From: Pseudomonadota bacterium
GTDB lineage: Bacteria; Pseudomonadota; Alphaproteobacteria; JAAXGF01
Length of the DNA stretch: 12,056 bases
NCBI GenBank assembly: GCA_022563655.1
Contig: JADFMW010000057.1
Span: forward strand, 1-12,056
Direction of reading: 5' to 3'
Below the pieces are notes generated by a model, which saw only the letters and a program-made list of their open reading frames with translations, was not told the origin of the DNA and ran no database searches. Position numbers and translations under genes: made by a program. Position 1 is the stretch's first letter; every line of letters begins with the position of its first letter. Positions 7,974 through 12,056 of this stretch are shown in pieces.

Positions 7974-8924
7974 ATGGCATCGTCCAGGCTCCCCATATCG
8001 ATCCAAGGCCGCAGTCTTGGCGCCTACCTCACCGAGGTCAAGAAGTACCCGATGCTCGACGTCGAGGAGGAGTACATGCTGGCGCGGCGCTGGCGCGACC
8101 ACGGCGACCCCGAGGCGGCGCGGCGCATGATCACCAGCCACCTCCGCCTGGTCGCCAAAATCGCGCTGGGCTATCGCGGCTACGGCCTGCCGCTCGAGGA
8201 CGTGATCTCGGAGGGCAACGTCGGGCTGATGAAGGCGGTCAAGCGCTTCGACCCCGAGCGCGGCTTCCGGCTTTCGACCTACGCCATGTGGTGGATTCGC
8301 GCGTCGATCCAGGAGTACATCCTGCACTCGTGGTCGCTGGTCAAGACGGGCACCACGGCGGCGCAAAAAAAGCTGTTCTTCAAATTGCGCCAGATCAAGA
8401 CCCGCATCAACGCGATCGACGAGGGCGACCTGCCGCCCGAGGCGGTCAAGGAGATCGCCACCCGCCTCGACGTCCCCGAGGAGGCGGTGATCGAGATGAA
8501 CCAGCGCATGAGAGGCCCCGACCAGTCGCTCAACGCGCCGCTCAAGGGCGATGCCGGGACCGAGTGGCAGGACCGCCTGGTCGCGCCGGGGATCGACCAG
8601 GAAACGGCCCTCGTCGAGGCCGACGAGTTGGAGAAGCGGCGCGAACTCCTGGAGACGGCGCTCGAAGGCCTCAAAGACCGCGAGCGACATATCTTCGTCG
8701 AGCGTTGCCTGGGCGATCCGCCGTCCACCCTAGAGGCGCTCAGCAAGGTCTACGACATCTCGCGCGAGCGCGTGCGGCAGATCGAGGTGCGCGCTTTCGA
8801 GAAGGTTCGGACCGCCATGCTCGAGGCGGCGATCACCGCCGGCATGATGGACCGCGAGCAGATGAGCGCCCTTCAGTCGGACACGGCGCGCCGCGGCGCC
8901 AGGCACACACCGCGCCCCGGCTGA
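7974..8924 (+). CDS. rpoH: RNA polymerase heat-shock sigma factor RpoH (sigma32)
   Basis: Directs RNA polymerase to heat-shock promoters (chaperones, proteases). The 316-residue protein has the diagnostic RpoH box QKKLFFKLR at 131-139. Region 2 contains HLRLVAKIALGYRGYGLPLEDVISEGNVGLMKAVKRFDP, with the -10-recognition helix RGFRLSTYAMWWIRASIQEYIL. The region 4.2 helix-turn-helix is LEALSKVYDISRERVRQIEVRAFEKVR (253-279). Start ATG 7974 gives the usual sigma32 N-terminus and length. In-frame GTG 7950 and ATG 7806 would add residues with no counterpart in the family, and 7806 overlaps the promoter. The ribosome-binding site is weak (GAAAGCGAAACA), leaving room for translational control. The last residues (TARRGARHTPRPG) are a low-complexity tail that ends within a 14-bp tandem duplication. 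Alphaproteobacteria often have several rpoH copies; which paralogue this is cannot be told. Confidence 0.96.
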   Translation: MASSRLPISIQGRSLGAYLTEVKKYPMLDVEEEYMLARRWRDHGDPEAARRMITSHLRLVAKIALGYRGYGLPLEDVISEGNVGLMKAVKRFDPERGFRLSTYAMWWIRASIQEYILHSWSLVKTGTTAAQKKLFFKLRQIKTRINAIDEGDLPPEAVKEIATRLDVPEEAVIEMNQRMRGPDQSLNAPLKGDAGTEWQDRLVAPGIDQETALVEADELEKRRELLETALEGLKDRERHIFVERCLGDPPSTLEALSKVYDISRERVRQIEVRAFEKVRTAMLEAAITAGMMDREQMSALQSDTARRGARHTPRPG

Positions 8925-8945
8925 CGCGCCCCGGCTGACGCGCCC
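8912..8945. repeat. 14-bp tandem duplication across the rpoH stop codon
   Basis: GCGCCCCGGCTGAC occurs at 8912-8925 and 8926-8939, with a partial third copy GCGCCC at 8940-8945. The rpoH TGA (8922-8924) is inside the first copy. The unit is not a multiple of three, so copy-number change would not extend the reading frame in register. Confidence 0.9.
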
Positions 8946-8946
8946 G

Positions 8947-8975
8947 AGGGCGGCGCGCCCGCGCCCGGCGCCCTT
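8947..8975. terminator. Weak hairpin between convergent rpoH and MOSC genes
   Basis: AGGGCG (8947-8952) can pair with CGCCCT (8969-8974) around a GC-rich 16-base loop, followed only by TTA. It overlaps the MOSC stop codon. It fits a shared 3' end but lacks a T-run. Confidence 0.3.
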
Positions 8976-9813
8976 ACGACGATTTCATGCGCCTCGCTCG
9001 CGCGCGAGCCCGACCGGCGGTCCCGAGCGGCGCGCCCGCAACGTCGACCGCGTCGCCTGCCGCGACCTCGCCGCCTGCGATCACCTCAGCGTAGACGCCC
9101 ATGTCGACGTGGCCGAACCCGCGCTTGAGCGCGCGCGGCACGTTGAGGTCGCGCTCGGCCGTCGTGGGGTTGACCATGGTCGCGGCGCAGCGGTCGATCG
9201 GGCTTACGACGCAGAGGCGCGTGCCGCCCACCGCGATCTCGCGGCCGGTCCAGTCGAACTCGGCCCACGCCGGCGCCCCGTCGAGATAGACGTTGGCGCG
9301 GAAGCGGATCGGATCGACCGGGCGGCCCACGAACCGCTCGAGCTCGCGCACGCTCGCCAGGTTGACGATCGAGACGTACTTGTACGTGTTGGTGCCGGGC
9401 TTGCGCGAAGCATCGGAGAACGTGTGCCCCGGCGCCTCGAGCACCTTGGGCGCGCCGCGCGCGGCGTCGGCCATGAAAGCGGCGAAGAACTCGCCGATCC
9501 GGGCGCGCCCCGCCGGCTCGGTGATCTTGGCGCGCACCAGCCGTTTGCCGTCGCGCTCGATGGTGAGCGTGCCGCTCTCGTCGTCGAAGCGGGTGCGGAG
9601 CCGGGCCAGCTTCTCGTCGCGCATGAGCATGAGGAAGTTGGTCTTGGGCAGCCACTCGGGGCGCTCGGGATCGAAGCGCACGTCTGCGTGCGCGATCGCG
9701 AAGCGCCGGTCGTGCGGCAGGCCCTCGCCCCGGCTGAGCGCCACCCGCTCCAGGCGCTCGGCGCTCAGGCCCTTTACCGGATAGCGGCAGATGTCGACGA
9801 CGCGGATCGCCAT
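8974..9813 (-). CDS. MOSC-domain protein (molybdenum cofactor sulfurase C-terminal-like)
   Basis: Protein of 279 residues with an N-terminal MOSC_N beta-barrel (YPVKG at 11-15, GLPHDRRFAI at 31-40) and a MOSC domain. The latter carries IRFRANVYLDG (169-179) and the conserved cysteine Cys209 in DRCAATMVNPTTAERD. MOSC proteins are thought to carry sulfur on this Cys or bind molybdenum cofactor, like the mARC/YcbX group that reduces N-hydroxylated compounds. No ferredoxin domain is fused here, so it would need a separate electron donor if it acts as a YcbX-like reductase. Start ATG 9813 has a modest ACGGA leader; GTG 9822, three codons upstream, is possible. The C-terminus ends in a basic stretch (RARARARRMKSS). 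It diverges from the UDG-family gene across about 115 bases. Confidence 0.9.
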   Translation of the reverse strand: MAIRVVDICRYPVKGLSAERLERVALSRGEGLPHDRRFAIAHADVRFDPERPEWLPKTNFLMLMRDEKLARLRTRFDDESGTLTIERDGKRLVRAKITEPAGRARIGEFFAAFMADAARGAPKVLEAPGHTFSDASRKPGTNTYKYVSIVNLASVRELERFVGRPVDPIRFRANVYLDGAPAWAEFDWTGREIAVGGTRLCVVSPIDRCAATMVNPTTAERDLNVPRALKRGFGHVDMGVYAEVIAGGEVAAGDAVDVAGAPLGTAGRARARARRMKSS

Positions 9814-9884
9814 GTCCGTCACGGTTCGCGAATGGACTCGGAGGTTGGCGCGATGTTAGCACTAGATGACGACCGCCGTCCTCG

Positions 9885-9914
9885 GCCGCGGAAAGGCCGG
9901 AACAGCCGCGGAAA
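9885..9914. repeat. Direct repeat GCCGCGGAAA spaced 20 bp in the MOSC/UDG divergent region
   Basis: GCCGCGGAAA occurs at 9885-9894 and 9905-9914, start to start 20 bp, close to two helical turns. It sits just before the ribosome-binding site of the UDG-family gene. It may be a regulator site; by eye only, and GC-rich sequence makes chance repeats more likely. Confidence 0.35.
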
Positions 9915-9928
9915 AGACTAAGGAGAGC

Positions 9929-10564
9929 ATGAGCGATCGGGTTCTTTCCGGCCACGCCGTGACCGCCGCCGCGCGCGACCCGCTGGCCGGGCTTCTCGCC
10001 GAGGTGCGCGCCTGCCGCGCCTGCGAGGCGGTCCTGCCGCTCGGCCCCCGGCCGGTGCTGCGCGCGGCCGCGGCCGCGCGCCTGTTGATCGTCGGCCAGG
10101 CGCCGGGCACCCGCGTGCACCACACCGGCGTGCCCTGGGACGACCCCAGCGGCGACCGCCTGCGCGCCTGGCTCGACCTCGACCGCGACGCCTTCTACGA
10201 CACCGCGCGCGTCGCCATCGTGCCGATGGGGTTCTGCTATCCGGGCCGCGACAAGTCGGGCGGCGATCTGCCGCCGCGCCAGGAATGCGCGCCGCTGTGG
10301 CACGCCCGCCTGCGCGCGCTATTGCCGCGTATCGAGCTGACGCTGCTGGTCGGGCGCTACGCCCAGGCGTACTATTTGGGCAAGCGCGCGCGGGCGAGCC
10401 TGGCCGAGACCGTGGGGGCGTGGCGCGGCTACCTGCCCGAGCACCTGCCGCTGCCGCATCCGTCGTGGCGCACGCGGGCGTGGGTCAAGCGCAACCCCTG
10501 GTTCGAGGCCGAGGTCGTCCCCGCGCTGCGCGCCGAGGTGCACCGGCTGCTGACCACGCCATGA
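9929..10564 (+). CDS. Uracil-DNA glycosylase family protein
   Basis: 211-residue member of the UDG superfamily, predicted to act on damaged or deaminated bases in DNA. Seen: VRACRACEAVLPLGPRPVL near the N-terminus with Cys29 and Cys32, motif A GQAPG at 56-60 followed by VHHTGVPWDDPSGDRLRAWL, and motif B LPHPSWR at 175-181. The GQAPG...HPS pair is typical of the superfamily. The ACxxCE...LPLGPRPV start and HTG...WDDPSGDRLR block fit the uncharacterised HI_0220.2-like bacterial group better than classic Ung. The iron-sulfur cysteine set of family 4/5 enzymes is not evident beyond the CxxC. Start ATG 9929 follows AAGGAG by 3 bases. The stop overlaps the next gene by ATGA, implying translational coupling. 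Substrate preference is not known. Confidence 0.88.
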   Translation: MSDRVLSGHAVTAAARDPLAGLLAEVRACRACEAVLPLGPRPVLRAAAAARLLIVGQAPGTRVHHTGVPWDDPSGDRLRAWLDLDRDAFYDTARVAIVPMGFCYPGRDKSGGDLPPRQECAPLWHARLRALLPRIELTLLVGRYAQAYYLGKRARASLAETVGAWRGYLPEHLPLPHPSWRTRAWVKRNPWFEAEVVPALRAEVHRLLTTP

Positions 10565-11286
10565 GCAAGCGGGCGCGCATGGGCGGAAAAATTCGCGGGG
10601 TGCTGTTCGACAAGGACGGCACGCTCGCCGACTTCGCCGCCACCTGGCCGCCGGCGTACCGCGCGGCGGCGTCCGATCTGGCGCAAAGCGCCGGCGACCC
10701 GGCGCTCGCCGAGCGGCTGCTCCGGATCGGCGGCTACGACGAATCAGGCGCGCTCGACCCCGCCTCGCCGCTCGCTAGCGGCACCACCGACGAACTTCTC
10801 GCGCGGTGGGCGGCGCGGCCCGAGCTCGCCGCCGTACCCGACATTGTCGGGCGCGTCGACCGGGTGTTCATGTCATTCGCGCCCCACGCGCCCGCCGCGG
10901 TGGCGGACCTCGCCGCCCTGCTCGGGCGGCTGCGTTCGCGCGGTCTCGCGCTCGGCGTCGCCACCAACGACAGCGCCGCGGCGGCCGCGGAGTGGCTCGC
11001 CAACGCAGGGATCGATCACCTCATCGACTTCGTCGCCGGCGCCGACTCGGGCCACGGCGGCAAACCCGGCCCCGGCATGGTGCGCGCGTTCTGCGCCGCG
11101 ACCGGCCTCAAAGCGGCCGAGGTCGCCGTGGTCGGCGACGCTGTGAACGACCTCGCGATGGCGCGCGCCGCCGGCGCCGGGCTCGCCATCGGCGTGCTCA
11201 CCGGGGTCACCGACCGCGAGACGCTCAAGCCGCTGGCCGACCTCGTGCTCGCCTCGGTCGCCGAGATCGAAACGATCCTGCGCTAG
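10561..11286 (+). CDS. HAD-family phosphatase, phosphoglycolate phosphatase-like
   Basis: 241-residue HAD hydrolase. Motif I is DKDGTL (17-22, nucleophile Asp17 and acid/base Asp19), motif II is ATND (134-137), motif III is Lys168 in GGKPGPGM, and motif IV is GDAVNDLAMA (192-201). The alpha-helical cap between motifs I and II (about 25-110) is of the Gph/phosphoserine-type C1 class. Start ATG 10561 overlaps the UDG stop by four bases. ATG 10579, six codons later, is possible and would start MGGKIRG closer to motif I. A role in clearing 2-phosphoglycolate, which arises during repair of oxidised DNA ends, would suit the coupling with a glycosylase, but that is inference; substrates of such HADs are not readable from sequence. 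Confidence 0.9.
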   Translation: MSKRARMGGKIRGVLFDKDGTLADFAATWPPAYRAAASDLAQSAGDPALAERLLRIGGYDESGALDPASPLASGTTDELLARWAARPELAAVPDIVGRVDRVFMSFAPHAPAAVADLAALLGRLRSRGLALGVATNDSAAAAAEWLANAGIDHLIDFVAGADSGHGGKPGPGMVRAFCAATGLKAAEVAVVGDAVNDLAMARAAGAGLAIGVLTGVTDRETLKPLADLVLASVAEIETILR

Positions 11287-11305
11287 GCGCTCCGCGCACA
11301 GCGCC
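11286..11305 (+). terminator. Hairpin at the 3' end of the HAD phosphatase gene
   Basis: GGCGCT (11286-11291) pairs perfectly with AGCGCC (11300-11305) around an 8-base loop, beginning at the last base of the stop codon. No T-run follows; instead a G-rich tandem repeat starts at 11309. Possible terminator or RNA-end stabiliser. Confidence 0.35.
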
Positions 11306-11308
11306 ACC

Positions 11309-11338
11309 GGGTTAGGCGGGTTAGGCGGGTCAGGCGGG
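11309..11338. repeat. 9-bp G-rich tandem repeat (GGGTTAGGC) with G-quadruplex pattern
   Basis: GGGTTAGGC at 11309-11317 and 11318-11326, GGGTCAGGC at 11327-11335, then GGG at 11336-11338. Four G3 tracts are each separated by 6 bases, satisfying the usual G3N1-7 rule on the plus strand. On the minus strand the repeat supplies the sensor-kinase stop (TGA) followed in frame by two TAA codons. It sits at the convergent 3' ends of two genes. Confidence 0.9.
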
Positions 11339-12056
11339 AAGGCGGACGACGAAGCGGGCGCCGGATGGTTGCTCGGGCTCGCCGCGGTTCTCGGCGACGA
11401 CGGTGCCGCCGTGCGCCTCGACGATCTGCTTGGCGATGTTGAGCCCGAGCCCCGAATGGGTGCCGAACTTCTCGCCCGGCGGGCGCTCGGAGTAGAAGCG
11501 CTCGAAGATCGCCCCGAGCTTGCCCGCCGGGATGCCCGGGCCGTCGTCCTCGACCACCACCTCGATCCAGTCGCCTAGGCGCCGCGCCGAGAGCCGTATC
11601 GCGCCGCCCGGCGGGCTGAACGACCGCGCGTTCGCGATGATGTTCTCGAACACCTGCGCCAGCCTTCGTTCGACGCCCGAAACGACCAGCGGCACGTCCG
11701 CCGCGGCCTCCAGCTCCAGCGCCGGCGTCCCTTCCGCGGCCGTCTCCCGGTGGACCTCGACGAACGCCGCCAGCATGAGGCCGAGATCGACGGGCTCGGG
11801 CTCGGCGCGCGCGAGCTCGGCGTCGAGGCGCGAGGCGTCGGAGATGTCGCTGATCAGGCGATCGAGGCGCAGCACGTCCTCGCGCACCACGGCCAGCAGC
11901 TTCTGCTGCTGCTCGGGGTCGGTGACGCACGCCGTCGCCTCCACCGCGCTACGCAGCGAGGTGAGCGGATTCTTGATCTCGTGGGCGACGTCGGCGGCGA
12001 ACCGCTCGATCGCGTCCATGCGCTCCGACAGCGTCTTCGTCATGTCGCTCAGGGCC
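11330..12056 (-). CDS. chvG: ChvG-like sensor histidine kinase, C-terminal part (5' end beyond window)
   Basis: Transmitter part of a membrane sensor kinase; the N-terminal sensor, membrane helices and most of the HAMP domain lie outside the window. The visible chain begins ALSDMTKTLSERMDAIERFAADVAHEIKNPLTSLRSAVEA. This is the HAMP-to-HisKA junction wording I know from ChvG/ExoS kinases, with the phosphoacceptor His at 11981-11983. The N box is VFENIIANARSFSPPGG, G1 is EDDGPGIP, the F box is IFERFYSERPPGEK, and G2 is HSGLGLNIAKQIVEAHGG. ChvG partners with ChvI and controls envelope, acid-stress and host-interaction genes in Alphaproteobacteria. In many relatives hprK follows chvG; here the gene instead converges on the HAD phosphatase. 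The ATG at 12043 is internal because the frame continues upstream to the edge. Ortholog assignment is fairly good; a related HisKA kinase is possible. Confidence 0.88.
   Translation of the reverse strand, partial: ALSDMTKTLSERMDAIERFAADVAHEIKNPLTSLRSAVEATACVTDPEQQQKLLAVVREDVLRLDRLISDISDASRLDAELARAEPEPVDLGLMLAAFVEVHRETAAEGTPALELEAAADVPLVVSGVERRLAQVFENIIANARSFSPPGGAIRLSARRLGDWIEVVVEDDGPGIPAGKLGAIFERFYSERPPGEKFGTHSGLGLNIAKQIVEAHGGTVVAENRGEPEQPSGARFVVRLPA

Noticed and set aside
7608..8690. 360-codon minus-strand open frame opposite rpoH
   Set aside because: Antisense shadow of rpoH that would also overlap the EAL gene start; no domain recognised.
9086..10303. 405-codon minus-strand open frame across the MOSC and UDG genes
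   Set aside because: It spans two well-supported genes and their divergent promoter region; the translation is Arg-rich low complexity.

Overview
The window looks like chromosomal DNA of a high-GC alphaproteobacterium, probably Rhodospirillales-like. The grounds are a ChvG-type sensor kinase, an alphaproteobacterial RpoH, a TipF-like degenerate EAL protein, a single-chain methylmalonyl-CoA mutase paired with MeaB, a DUF4389 membrane protein, and GC of roughly 70-80% in the flanks. No lineage marker gene such as rRNA is present, so the order-level guess is inference.

Left block (1-3260): methylmalonyl-CoA mutase and its GTPase chaperone MeaB (cut by the window edge) lie on the minus strand. 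They are separated by a DUF4389 membrane-protein gene on the opposite strand, so the usual contiguous mutase-meaB arrangement is interrupted. A good sigma70-type promoter precedes the mutase, with a TTGTGA/TCACAA palindrome further upstream. The visible part of MeaB has an unusual substitution block in its otherwise near-invariant SILGDKTRM motif.

Central accessory segment (about 3190-5395): a clearly lower-GC stretch carries a two-gene minus-strand cassette. It encodes a DUF5131 (phage Gp37/Gp68) protein with a three-cysteine, radical-SAM-like motif, and the methyltransferase-like partner TcmP. Both genes have strong Shine-Dalgarno sequences. The TcmP gene is much more AT-rich than its partner. 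This cassette is the best candidate here for a poorly understood, horizontally acquired system; its biochemical role is unknown to me. No integrase or attachment repeats were found beside it.

Right block (5396-12056): a class IIA HAD hydrolase and a TipF-like EAL protein (both minus) are divergent from rpoH (plus). The shared 340-bp region holds a near-consensus CtrA box, an extended -10 element and a repeat-rich rpoH leader. rpoH converges on a MOSC-domain gene (minus). Divergent from that is a coupled pair: a uracil-DNA-glycosylase-family gene overlapping a HAD phosphatase gene by ATGA. That pair converges on a ChvG-like kinase (minus, cut at its 5' end). A 9-bp G-rich tandem repeat with G-quadruplex potential lies at that convergence, and a 14-bp tandem duplication covers the rpoH stop codon.

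Functionally, the left block is propionate/B12 metabolism, the centre is accessory DNA, and the right block mixes stress and cell-cycle regulation (RpoH, ChvG, EAL/CtrA-linked) with small housekeeping enzymes.
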